Shown here: positions 1 through 7,225 of the stretch, piece after piece
How the letters are laid out: each line of letters starts with the position of its first letter
How positions within the stretch are numbered: the stretch's first letter is position 1
From: Pedobacter kyonggii
Lineage (GTDB): Bacteria > Bacteroidota > Bacteroidia > Sphingobacteriales > Sphingobacteriaceae
Assembly (NCBI RefSeq): GCF_004310665.1
Contig: NZ_SIXF01000022.1
Location: 1 to 64,000, forward strand
DNA: 64,000 nucleotides
Reading direction: 5' to 3'
Position numbers and translations under genes: made by a program
The notes under the pieces: model-generated
What the model was told of the DNA's origin: nothing
Seen by the model: only the letters and a program-made list of their open reading frames with translations
Database searches by the model: none

Positions 1-296
1 ACATTACGGATATAGAAAGGCTCTGGAAAAAAATGGAATTATCCAAAGCATGTCCAGAAAAGGAAATTGCTTAGATAACGCCTTGGCCGAAAGCTTTTTT
101 GGTATTATGAAGACAGAATTGCTGTACAGAGAGAGCTTTGAAACTGCAGAAGAATTTATCACTTCGTTAAAAGAATATATTCATTACTACAACAATAAAA
201 GAATAAAAAACAGGTTAAATGGAAAGAGCCCGGTGGAATACCGAGCTCTCGTACAAAAAACTTAATTTTGAATCTGTCCAACTTTTTGGGGTCACA
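1..296 (+). mobile_element. right end of an IS3-family (IS150-like) insertion sequence, cut by window edge
   Basis: The window opens inside an IS3-family element. It holds the C-terminal part of the transposase followed by a terminal sequence that reads TGTCCAACTTTTTGGGGTCA at about 275-294, the usual kind of right inverted-repeat end in the IS150 group. The left end lies outside the window, so neither the paired inverted repeat nor the target-site duplication can be checked. The exact outer boundary (294 to 296) is uncertain. Confidence 0.75.
2..265 (+). CDS. IS3-family transposase OrfB, C-terminal fragment (5' end outside window)
   Basis: The reading frame is open from base 2 and carries the end of the DDE integrase-like catalytic domain. 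The segment LAESFFGIMKTELLY contains the final catalytic Glu and the Lys seven residues on, and it is followed by YYNNKRIKNRLNGKSPVEYR, the typical IS3 OrfB tail (consensus YN..R.H..L...SP..Y). The internal ATG at 50 is not the gene start, because the frame runs upstream without a stop (HYGYRKALEKNGI). The protein would cut and join IS ends. Whether the whole element is intact cannot be seen. Confidence 0.85.
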   Translation, partial: HYGYRKALEKNGIIQSMSRKGNCLDNALAESFFGIMKTELLYRESFETAEEFITSLKEYIHYYNNKRIKNRLNGKSPVEYRALVQKT

Positions 297-319
297 CCAC
301 TTTTTTATGTAAAATTTTG

Positions 320-403
320 CGTCATCCTGAATTTATTTCAGGGTCTTTTAAAGCGTACAAAATCATCTTATGCATAGATGCTGAAAACAAGTTCAGCATG
401 ACG
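320..403. repeat. intergenic palindromic repeat, GTCATCCTGAA type
   Basis: The element starts with gtcatcctgaatttatttca and ends with aagttcagcatgacg, so its outer ends are inverted (GTCAT ... ATGAC) and each half contains its own CTGAA/TTCAG hairpin. Related elements occur at 7147, 25291, 30248, 32381 and 49317, always between genes. Here it lies between the IS end and the 3' end of the helicase-like gene. Confidence 0.7.
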
Positions 404-443
404 TATCTTGTTCAGGAGGACGATTCTATGGGCGATTGCGTTA

Positions 444-1739
444 TTAAGATAATCCTTTCTTATTCTTATAAGTCATTTTAGCTTTTGTGCCCGCGCTATA
501 GTTGTAATTTTTCAAGTTACTGGCCTTCTTTTCGTGAAAAGCTGCACCACGGTCAGTATCCTCATCTTCTTCGGTTTTCTTTTTCTTTGGTTTAGCGGCT
601 GCATCAACTACTTTCAAATCTTCTGGCAGTTCCATTACTTCCAGTTTCTGACCGATGGCCTGTTCAATTTTTTTCACCTCAACCAATTCGATATCGGTAG
701 AAAAAGTAATTGCCACAACATCTTCATCGCCATGTTTAACAATGCGTTGAATTAACGTTTCTTTCTGCTCTGGCAGTTCAAAGTGCAGGATAAAAGGAAT
801 TCCTTCAATATTGAGTTCGCCTAAATTCTCATTGGCAACAATTAAAACCCTCGCTTCTGGATTATCTTTAAAGTCTTCAATATCATCATAACCTTTATCA
901 TCAAAAAACAAAGAGCGGTAAATACTGATCTCACCTTCTTTATGCTGATTAAAGTTTTTATAAACTGTTTGTGCGGTTAAACGCGTATTTACAAAAACCA
1001 CAACTTTATCAAAAACCTCAGTATCGTTTAATAACAAGGTTAGCAGGTTAAGCTTTGTTCTAAAATTGGGTACCTGATAAAGCATCTGTTGATAAACTTC
1101 TGCCTGCTTTTCGCCTATTTCATCAACCTCGATGGTTGTAGTAGAATCTTTCATGAAAGGAGATATCATAAGATTTAATTTCTCATGCATTACCTCTGTA
1201 AATACCACATGTTGAGCTTTATAAGCACTGTTTGCCAACTCTACTACCGGCAGTTGTAATCCTTTTTTAACAATAAGTTCTGCATTATCTACAATAAATA
1301 ACTGAATTTTATTGGTATTTAAGGCGAGTTTTAAGTATAAAGCACGGGCACGATCGGGTACGGCAACGATAATATCACAGCCATCCGTAATTTCATTCAT
1401 CTGCGTATCTACAGCGCCACGGCTATCTATTCCCAAAATCCTGAAGGTATTGTTGCGGTTCAACAATTTAAATTGTTCCAGAACATGATCAACATGTTCT
1501 GCATCTGGCACTAAAATTAAGGCCCTTGGTGCTTCCTCAAAAGCATACTTCAACTTCATTAAAGTAGCTAAAACATAAGTTGTTGTTTTTCCCGAACCCT
1601 CTGGTCCCACCGCTATAACATCTTGCCCACCTAAAATGCGCGACATTGTTCTGGCTTGGATTTCTTTTGGAGTTAAAAATCCTGCATCAGTCATGGCTGC
1701 TACAAGTGGTTTGCTAAGTTTTAATTTATCTAAAGACAC
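444..1739 (-). CDS. DEAD-box-like RNA helicase family protein with degenerate catalytic motifs
   Basis: The protein has two RecA-like lobes in DEAD-box order (about 431 aa from a GTG start). Q-motif-like FLTPKEIQ is near residues 21-28, a Walker A-like GPEGSGKT at 45-52, and motif Ia-like ALILVPD at 73-79. Motif II is D-N-A-E (151-154) instead of D-E-A-D, motif III (SAT) is not recognisable, and the arginine-finger motif HRIGRxGR is replaced by QRIVKHGD. A Lys/Glu-rich tail follows. It may bind RNA and ATP with little or no unwinding. The frame stays open to an ATG at 1859, but that extension is AT-rich and not helicase-like, so the GTG at 1739, right before SLDKLKLSKPL, is the preferred start. 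Confidence 0.75.
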   Translation of the reverse strand: MSLDKLKLSKPLVAAMTDAGFLTPKEIQARTMSRILGGQDVIAVGPEGSGKTTTYVLATLMKLKYAFEEAPRALILVPDAEHVDHVLEQFKLLNRNNTFRILGIDSRGAVDTQMNEITDGCDIIVAVPDRARALYLKLALNTNKIQLFIVDNAELIVKKGLQLPVVELANSAYKAQHVVFTEVMHEKLNLMISPFMKDSTTTIEVDEIGEKQAEVYQQMLYQVPNFRTKLNLLTLLLNDTEVFDKVVVFVNTRLTAQTVYKNFNQHKEGEISIYRSLFFDDKGYDDIEDFKDNPEARVLIVANENLGELNIEGIPFILHFELPEQKETLIQRIVKHGDEDVVAITFSTDIELVEVKKIEQAIGQKLEVMELPEDLKVVDAAAKPKKKKTEEDEDTDRGAAFHEKKASNLKNYNYSAGTKAKMTYKNKKGLS

Positions 1740-2027
1740 AATTACTATTTTAATGTTTGAACTGCAAATATCCTTAAAATAATTAGCTTTTCTGAAATTG
1801 AATTTAATGGCTTGAAATGAATGTTGAAAGTTCATGTCTACTATAGTTCTACTACCCACTATTAGCTGAAGAAAATCAGATCTGTTTCTATTTCCTTTTA
1901 TATTGTTCAGACCAGTATCCCCAATAAAACAGCAACTACTTTACAAATTATTTTACTGAAAATGAATCAATTGCAATATTTCTTGAAATAAAAACTACTA
2001 AATCCATAGATATTATATACTTATTTA

Positions 2028-2035
2028 TATATTTG
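2028..2035 (+). promoter_or_regulatory. candidate Bacteroidota -7 element TATATTTG
   Basis: TATATTTG fits the Bacteroidota -7 consensus TAnnTTTG exactly. It would start a transcript near 2042 covering the small ORF and the tRNA-like fold. No convincing -33 TTG is present at the usual distance, so this is a candidate only. Confidence 0.35.
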
Positions 2036-2088
2036 CTCAACATTAATCATTAACAAAAAATATGTTGAACAATTAAAAAGCTAAAATC

Positions 2089-2250
2089 ATGTCGATCTAT
2101 TTTCAATATCCTGCTATAGAAGAATATCCGAACCTCATCTATCCGTTAAAAACAGAAACAGATGAGCAACAGAATTCAGCGGATGAAGATAACTTAAATA
2201 AAGAACAGATTTTAGAACTAAGAGATTATTTCGCATTGAGGCAGTTATAA
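2089..2250 (+). CDS. small acidic hypothetical protein (53 aa)
   Basis: An ATG at 2089 opens a 53-codon frame ending TAA at 2250. The product begins MSIYFQYPAIEEYPNLIYPL, then has a Glu/Asp/Gln-rich middle and ends EQILELRDYFALRQL, which could be a short amphipathic helix. It has no signal peptide or membrane segment. A TAnnTTTG element lies about 55 bases upstream, and the stop is only nine bases before a tRNA-like fold, so both may be on one transcript. I do not recognise a family. The coding-like composition and the promoter favour a real gene, but it is short. Confidence 0.4.
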   Translation: MSIYFQYPAIEEYPNLIYPLKTETDEQQNSADEDNLNKEQILELRDYFALRQL

Positions 2251-2259
2251 AAAAACATT

Positions 2260-2329
2260 GGCCAGTTGACCGATTGGAAGGTTGGAGTTTCATAAACTCC
2301 CTATAATGGTTCGAATCCATTACTAGGCC
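2260..2329 (+). tRNA. tRNA-like gene, anticodon CAU (Met/Ile2-like), with bulged acceptor stem
   Basis: The segment folds as a cloverleaf. Acceptor GGCCAGT (2260-2266) pairs with ACT plus GGCC (2322-2324, 2326-2329) around one bulged A at 2325. The D-arm is ACC/GGT with loop GATTGGAA, the anticodon arm GGAGT/ACTCC with loop TTCATAA (anticodon CAT at 2291-2293), and the T-arm AATGG/CCATT with loop TTCGAAT. T8, A14, G18-G19, A21, T33 and the TTCGA of the T-loop all sit where a tRNA needs them. Oddities are the bulge, a D-stem of only 3 bp, and no encoded CCA (GCA follows). It may be a divergent functional tRNA, a decayed one or a tRNA-like RNA domain. Confidence 0.45.
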
Positions 2330-2412
2330 GCAAAGTGTATCTCATAGCACTTTATCCTGATTCTGCTCAATCAGGTAAGATTTGGTTATCTTATATTTGT
2401 TTTGTTGTTAGC

Positions 2413-2447
2413 AAAGGCTATCCGCGATGGGTAGCCTTTACCTTTTT
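2413..2447 (+). terminator. rho-independent terminator after the tRNA-like unit
   Basis: AAAGGCTATCC (2413-2423) pairs with GGGTAGCCTTT (2429-2439) around GCGAT, with one G-T wobble, and is followed by ACCTTTTT. Two further hairpins lie just upstream: AAAGTG/CACTTT at 2332-2353 and CCTGATT/AATCAGG at 2356-2375. The stretch 2260-2447 would therefore be a highly structured RNA. Confidence 0.7.
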
Positions 2448-3145
2448 AGGTAGATGCTGTCATCCTGAAGGATAATTTATTGTATAAAAATCAATATGAA
2501 TGACGCATATCCTTTTTTGCCCTGAGGCTCATTCTTGCCTCGGCTCACCGCCGCCGAAAGGCTCTTTCTTTTTGGCATCAAAAAGACCAGCGCAGCTAGC
2601 TTGAATGCCGTTGAAAACATAAGGGCCCATGAAAAAACAAAAAATGCCGACTGAAAATTTTTCTTTAGAGGTCAGTGGTGTGGCTGGGTCAGAAGAATCC
2701 GAAAAATTTGTTAGGCCGGATTTAAGTGGAACGGGGATACGGTGCTGTGGCCTAGCGGGGTGGAAATGTATAGTGACGCAAATACCTTATTAGTAAGTAA
2801 TTGCAAAATAACGTCAATTGTAGTACAGCGAAGGATCTCGATCAAATATCCTATCCTTTTAATTATTTAAAGCGCAGTTTCAGTGCTCATCGTAAAGGCT
2901 TGGTCCTGCTGTACACTGCAATCTTTTTGGGAAGCTTTCGAAAATACAATATAACGGAGCCAAAAAGTATTTCCGTTTCCATCAGGGCTATTTAGCAGAT
3001 GCAGTAATATAAAAAGTTAATTCGTAGGCAATGAATATGATATGTTTTATTTTTTTCAAAAATCTCAAAACTTTTTATTTCATTCTGGGTTATTTATATA
3101 ATTCACATTATACTAATCTTTTACAGATTAATTTGTTTGGTTTAA
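2448..3145. other. about 700-base intergenic region without a supported gene
   Basis: The region starts with a degenerate GTCATCCTGAA-type repeat (about 2457-2506). A more G+C-rich stretch follows (about 2515-2790) with runs such as CTTGCCTCGGCTCACCGCC, and then AT-rich sequence. A 64-codon frame at 2801-2995 has no recognisable domain or promoter and is not accepted as a gene. The G+C-rich part may be a decayed gene, a structured RNA or a remnant of a mobile element. Confidence 0.4.
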
Positions 3146-3180
3146 AAAAGGGATTTATGGATATAAATCCCTTTTCTTTT
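3146..3180 (+). terminator. strong hairpin with T-rich tail upstream of the LD-carboxypeptidase gene
   Basis: A 13-bp perfect stem is formed by AAAAGGGATTTAT (3146-3158) and ATAAATCCCTTTT (3163-3175) with a four-base loop, followed by CTTTT. It could end transcription coming from the region upstream, or act in the leader of the gene at 3236. Confidence 0.6.
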
Positions 3181-3235
3181 ATGCGAATATTTTAAATCCT
3201 ATATTAGCCCTGTCAACATCACATCCATATTTTAG

Positions 3236-4258
3236 ATGAACAGAAAACATTTCCTTTCTTCATTTATTGCAACTGCAACTGTACTTCCTGCTTTTAAAAC
3301 ACTCGCCAATACTGTTGAAAACGAAAGTTCATCATTTAAGATTCCTCCTTATTTAAAACCTGGTGATACCATTGGGATTACGAGTCCTGCGGGATCTATT
3401 ACACAAGAACAGATCCAACCTTCAGTTTTACAGATGCAAAGCTGGGGATTTACCATAAAAGTTGGCAATACTATTGGCAAACGTGATTTTACTTATGGCG
3501 GAACAGATGAGGAGAGACTAGCTGATTTTCAGCAAATGCTCGATGATCCAACAATTAAAGCTATTATGTGTGCCCGTGGTGGTTATGGTTTTGTACGGAT
3601 AATCGATAAATTAGATTTCTCATCATTTAAAAGAAGGCCCAAATGGATTATCGGCTTTAGTGATATTACCGTTTTGCATTGCCATTTGGCTAAAAATTAT
3701 GGTATTGCCTCTATCCACTCCAAAATGTGCAATAGTTTTCCTGATGATTGGAGTAAAGCCGAACCCATACAGATTGAAACGATTTTATCTGTAAAAAATG
3801 CTTTAATTGGTGAGCAAATGGGTTACACCGCTCCTCCTAATATGAGTAACCGACAAGGAAAAGTTGACGGCATTTTAGTGGGCGGAAACCTGAGCATTGT
3901 CGAAACTTTGGCAGGTAGTGATTCGGATTTAGATACAAAAGGAAAAATACTTTTCATCGAAGATACTGGCGAATACCTCTACAGCATTGACAGAATGTTG
4001 TGGAACCTAAAACGCAGTGGCAAACTGAAAAACCTTAAGGGATTGATTGTTGGTGGCTTTAAAGTTAAACCTGATGATGTTGGCGAAGAATTCGGCAAAA
4101 CCATTTATGATAGCGTTTTAGAAAAAGTAAAGGAATACAATTACCCTGTAGCTTTCGATTTCCCTGTGGGGCACCAAAGAAATAACTTCGCTTTAAAATG
4201 TGGCGTAAACCACACTTTCATTGTAAACGAAACAGGCTCAACGCTAATAAGTATTTAA
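3236..4258 (+). CDS. ldcA: LD-carboxypeptidase (peptidase S66, LdcA-like), exported
   Basis: The 340-aa protein is of the S66 family, which removes the terminal D-Ala from muramoyl tetrapeptides during peptidoglycan recycling or remodelling. After an N-terminal export signal (about residues 1-26, ending near TLANT) come LKPGDTIGITSPAG, the conserved ARGGYGFVRI, the nucleophile motif IIGFSDIT with Ser142, GGNLSIVETLAGS, FIEDTGEY with Glu242, and FPVGHQRNN with His313. Spacing of this Ser-Glu-His triad matches the family. The signal peptide places it in the periplasm, unlike the cytoplasmic E. coli enzyme. It is a single gene behind a strong hairpin. Confidence 0.9.
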   Translation: MNRKHFLSSFIATATVLPAFKTLANTVENESSSFKIPPYLKPGDTIGITSPAGSITQEQIQPSVLQMQSWGFTIKVGNTIGKRDFTYGGTDEERLADFQQMLDDPTIKAIMCARGGYGFVRIIDKLDFSSFKRRPKWIIGFSDITVLHCHLAKNYGIASIHSKMCNSFPDDWSKAEPIQIETILSVKNALIGEQMGYTAPPNMSNRQGKVDGILVGGNLSIVETLAGSDSDLDTKGKILFIEDTGEYLYSIDRMLWNLKRSGKLKNLKGLIVGGFKVKPDDVGEEFGKTIYDSVLEKVKEYNYPVAFDFPVGHQRNNFALKCGVNHTFIVNETGSTLISI

Positions 4259-4441
4259 TTTCTAATGTTTTAGAGAAGTAATTTTTAGAAAAATGCAAGC
4301 TTTATACTGCTTTAAAACTTATACGTGCTTAAATGTTTCAGGTGGTTCTTCAATCAATAAAAATATTACGCTTTGCTTGCCGATAACTTATCAACCACCT
4401 AAGGTCATCTTAGATGGAGTTGATCATGACGATACGAAGAA

Positions 4442-5758
4442 TTAAACCGTTCTCACCTCATCCTCACTATAATCCTTAATATCAGTAATATATCCATTTA
4501 TCAAAAGAAAATCGAATAAAGGTTTTGCCTCCGGCGTAACTGGCATATTTTCCGTGGTAATTACCTGATTGGTCTTTTTGTCTAGGAAAGGATAAGCAAA
4601 TAACCGCACATTGGTGTTAAACATATCGTTCACATAGCTTAATAACTGACCTGAATAATTTTCTCCGGTAAAATTTTTAGAATTGAATACAAATTTTAAG
4701 TTGTTGATGTTTGTTGCCAATCCAACACTTTTAGGTTTGCACCTGGCCAAATATTTCGCCAAACGGTTGTGGCGGGTAAAGTTAGATACGATCACAATGT
4801 TACCCGTATCGCACATTTCCTGCGCCCTTTTAGCTACTGTTTCCAGATCGACATCATCAGGAGTTTCTTGTCCATCCGTTAAAACGTCGGTTAACAAAAC
4901 CTCTATCATTACCGCTAGGTTCCCCTCTTCGACTTTATTGGTACGTTTAAACTGATCGGTAGCTTTATTAAACAGGTTAAAGTTAGGCAGTGATTTCTGA
5001 CCATATTTGGTCCTTAAAATCATGATGTCCTTTTTGTATAAAAGATCTTTGGCCTGACGGGGATGTGCATCAGCATCGAAAATTGCTGCCGCCGAGAAAT
5101 CCTTCATAATCATATATAGATTAAGCAGGATATTGTCTACACCTGGAAATGCTGGCCCTTTTACCGAAATCAAGTCGATTTCTACAGATCCAATGGTTAA
5201 GTTATCAGCTAAAGATTCTACCATCAATTTTGGGTCCTGATAATGGTAAAATGCTGCATAAAGTAGGTTAACACCAATTATCCCTAAAACACGCTGTTGC
5301 ATGTTTACATCTGTATCCAGCAAACGCACGTGGAAAAATATTTCGTTTGGTAAACCACCTGGCTCACTCTGGAAACGAAGACCAACCCAGCCATGAGGCT
5401 CGTTGGTACGCTTATAATTCAGGGTAGTAACGGTATCAGCAAAGGCGAAAAACGTACGGCTTTCGTATTTTTCGCCCGATAAACGCTCATTAAGTAAACC
5501 GAACTCGTGATCGAGCATCTGCAAGAGCCGGTTCTGACTTACATAACGGCCATTGGTTTCTGCGCCATAAATAGCGTCGCTAAAAGTCATGTCGTATGCC
5601 GACATCGTTTTGGCAACTGTTCCAGATGCTGCGCCAGCATTAAAAAAGTTTCTCGAAACTTCCTGTCCTGCTCCTATCTCAGCAAAGGTGCCGTAAATCC
5701 GAGGGTCAAGGTTTATTTTAAGTGCTTTACGCTTTGTATCCAGAATTTCTCTCTCCAT
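4442..5758 (-). CDS. conserved protein of unknown function (438 aa)
   Basis: The sequence is long, well conserved in character and starts cleanly at MEREILDTKRKALKINLDPR, with a Gly-rich segment IYGTFAEIGAGQEVSRNFFN and MSAYDMTFSDAIYG. Proteins with this beginning are common in Bacteroidota and other phyla, and databases label them nicotinate-nucleotide adenylyltransferase or TonB-dependent receptor. I see neither an adenylyltransferase HxGH motif nor a signal peptide or barrel, so both labels are doubtful. It appears cytoplasmic and monocistronic. No catalytic residues can be assigned. Confidence 0.8.
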   Translation of the reverse strand: MEREILDTKRKALKINLDPRIYGTFAEIGAGQEVSRNFFNAGAASGTVAKTMSAYDMTFSDAIYGAETNGRYVSQNRLLQMLDHEFGLLNERLSGEKYESRTFFAFADTVTTLNYKRTNEPHGWVGLRFQSEPGGLPNEIFFHVRLLDTDVNMQQRVLGIIGVNLLYAAFYHYQDPKLMVESLADNLTIGSVEIDLISVKGPAFPGVDNILLNLYMIMKDFSAAAIFDADAHPRQAKDLLYKKDIMILRTKYGQKSLPNFNLFNKATDQFKRTNKVEEGNLAVMIEVLLTDVLTDGQETPDDVDLETVAKRAQEMCDTGNIVIVSNFTRHNRLAKYLARCKPKSVGLATNINNLKFVFNSKNFTGENYSGQLLSYVNDMFNTNVRLFAYPFLDKKTNQVITTENMPVTPEAKPLFDFLLINGYITDIKDYSEDEVRTV

Positions 5759-5974
5759 GCCGCAAAAGTACGAAAAATGAGATTAAGGTGATTTTAAGAA
5801 TGTAACTTAAAATCAATCTAAATACCAATGCTGGGATCATCCTGTCTCGATCTTTACATTGGAATAACGTTCTGTTTTGTAAGAAAGATGCGGACCACGT
5901 AGTAGCTGCAAGGCAATTGAAAACACTATATCTACTTGTAAAATAAATTCAGCATGGCGATCTGAGCAAAAAAA

Positions 5975-6004
5975 TAAGGTTAATGCCATCCAGCATTAAC
6001 CTTA
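5975..6004 (-). terminator. rho-independent terminator for the hsp20 gene
   Basis: TAAGGTTAATGC and GCATTAACCTTA (12-bp perfect stem, six-base loop) are followed on the minus strand by TTTTTTT. This fits termination of the minus-strand Hsp20 transcript about 140 bases after its stop. The rest of 5759-6140 holds a decayed GTCAT-type repeat (about 5835-5960) and two tiny plus-strand frames. Confidence 0.7.
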
Positions 6005-6140
6005 TAAAACCTAAACTTAAACTATTATGAAACCTGCATCAGTACCAATCACACTTACCTCAAACTCAGCTGATGCAAGATTCATAACCTTTAAAAAAAA
6101 CTAAACTATTATGAAAAATCCTCTCTCGAGAATATCTTTA

Positions 6141-6575
6141 TTACGATACTACAATTTCTTTATGTTGTAATTTAGCATCGTCTTTTTTGCTGATATTGAT
6201 CGATAAAATACCGTCTTTGTATTCAGCAGTAATATTATCACCATCGGCACTATCAGGTAAATTAAATGATCTAGCAAATGAGCTGTAATCAAATTCTTTA
6301 CGTGTAAAATCTTTAGCTACCTGGGTTTCGTCTTTTTTAACTTCTGCCCAAACAGAAAGAGTGTCTTTTTTTAAATTGATCTGAAAATCTTCTTTCTTTA
6401 AACCTGGAGCAGCCAACTCAATTACATACGCAGTTTCATTTTCGTAAATATTCACATTTGGCGATTTATCAACCATTTTGTTTTTAGTTACGGCATCACT
6501 AAACAATGAATCAAAAACATTGTTAAAGTAAGGAGCTGTGTTACGGATTCTGTTGTTAAAATTTACTAGTGTCAT
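6141..6575 (-). CDS. hsp20: small heat shock protein, Hsp20/alpha-crystallin family
   Basis: The 144-aa protein has an alpha-crystallin domain from about residue 40 to 135: VNIYENETAYVIELAAPGLKK, then the family signature AEYKDGILSINISK (A-x-x-x-G-x-L). The C-terminal IVV tripeptide fits the I-x-I/V motif that docks between subunits. Such proteins form oligomers that hold unfolded proteins until Hsp70/ClpB refold them. It is transcribed alone, divergently from the thioesterase gene, with a terminator downstream. No CIRCE element or other heat-shock operator is evident in the 76-base divergent region. Confidence 0.92.
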   Translation of the reverse strand: MTLVNFNNRIRNTAPYFNNVFDSLFSDAVTKNKMVDKSPNVNIYENETAYVIELAAPGLKKEDFQINLKKDTLSVWAEVKKDETQVAKDFTRKEFDYSSFARSFNLPDSADGDNITAEYKDGILSINISKKDDAKLQHKEIVVS

Positions 6576-6651
6576 ATCGCTTATTCTTTATTTTTTTAAT
6601 TTTTAAATTGATAATACACCATATTCAACTTACATACCAAAGCAAAAATTT

Positions 6652-7140
6652 ATGATATTCAAGACATTTTGGCAAAATAAATTCAAATCAAAAGACAAAT
6701 TGACAGAGATAAAGGATTTTTCAGACAAATTCAACTACAAAACCAATATCCATTTGCGCTTTATTGATTTCGATATGATGGGTCATGTAAACAATTCCAT
6801 TTACTTTACCTATTTAGAAATTGCCAGAACAAAGTATTGGGAAGAAATTATAAAATGGGATTGGAAGAAAACCGGGATCGTAATTGCCCATGCTGAACTG
6901 GATTGCATTTTACCTGTTGTAATGAACGATAAAATTGCTATCCATGTAAAAACATCGAGGATTGGCACTACAAGTTTCGATCTGGAATATCAGATCGTTA
7001 AGATAAGAGGAACAGAAGAGATCATCTGCAGTAAAGGAAAAACGGTTTGCATTGCGGTTGATTACGCTACAGGCAAACCAACCACTATTCCCGATGAAGA
7101 AAAGCAAAAGATGCTAAGTTTTGAGCAATTAGAACAATAA
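6652..7140 (+). CDS. acyl-CoA thioesterase, 4HBT/YbgC-like hotdog fold
   Basis: The 162-aa protein carries the hotdog thioesterase signature LRFIDFDMMGHVNNSIYFTY, with the Asp in DMMGHVNN as the expected catalytic residue, followed by the long helix LEIARTKYWEE. It probably hydrolyses acyl-CoA or a related thioester in the cytoplasm. The first 30 residues are Lys-rich and precede the fold. The gene stands alone, and a palindromic repeat separates it from the convergent oxidase gene. Substrate length cannot be told from sequence. Confidence 0.85.
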   Translation: MIFKTFWQNKFKSKDKLTEIKDFSDKFNYKTNIHLRFIDFDMMGHVNNSIYFTYLEIARTKYWEEIIKWDWKKTGIVIAHAELDCILPVVMNDKIAIHVKTSRIGTTSFDLEYQIVKIRGTEEIICSKGKTVCIAVDYATGKPTTIPDEEKQKMLSFEQLEQ

Positions 7141-7146
7141 ATTAGC

Positions 7147-7219
7147 CGTCATGCTGAACTTGTTTCAGCATCTTTATACTTGTTACCATTAAGCCCCTGA
7201 AACAAGTTCAGGGTGACGA
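7147..7219. repeat. intergenic palindromic repeat, GTCATGCTGAA type
   Basis: CGTCATGCTGAACTTGTTTC at the left and CTGAAACAAGTTCAGGGTGACG at the right form a nested inverted repeat between two convergent genes. It may serve as a bidirectional terminator. It belongs to the same family as the element at 320-403. Confidence 0.7.
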
Positions 7220-7225
7220 ATAAAA

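Noticed and set aside
2135-2320. 61-codon minus-strand frame across the small ORF and tRNA-like fold
   Set aside because: It is the reverse of the tRNA-like structure and the 53-aa ORF, without own signals.
2801-2995. 64-codon plus-strand frame in the 2448-3145 intergenic region
   Set aside because: No domain, signal or promoter; composition mixed and the frame overlaps no conserved feature. Treated as chance.
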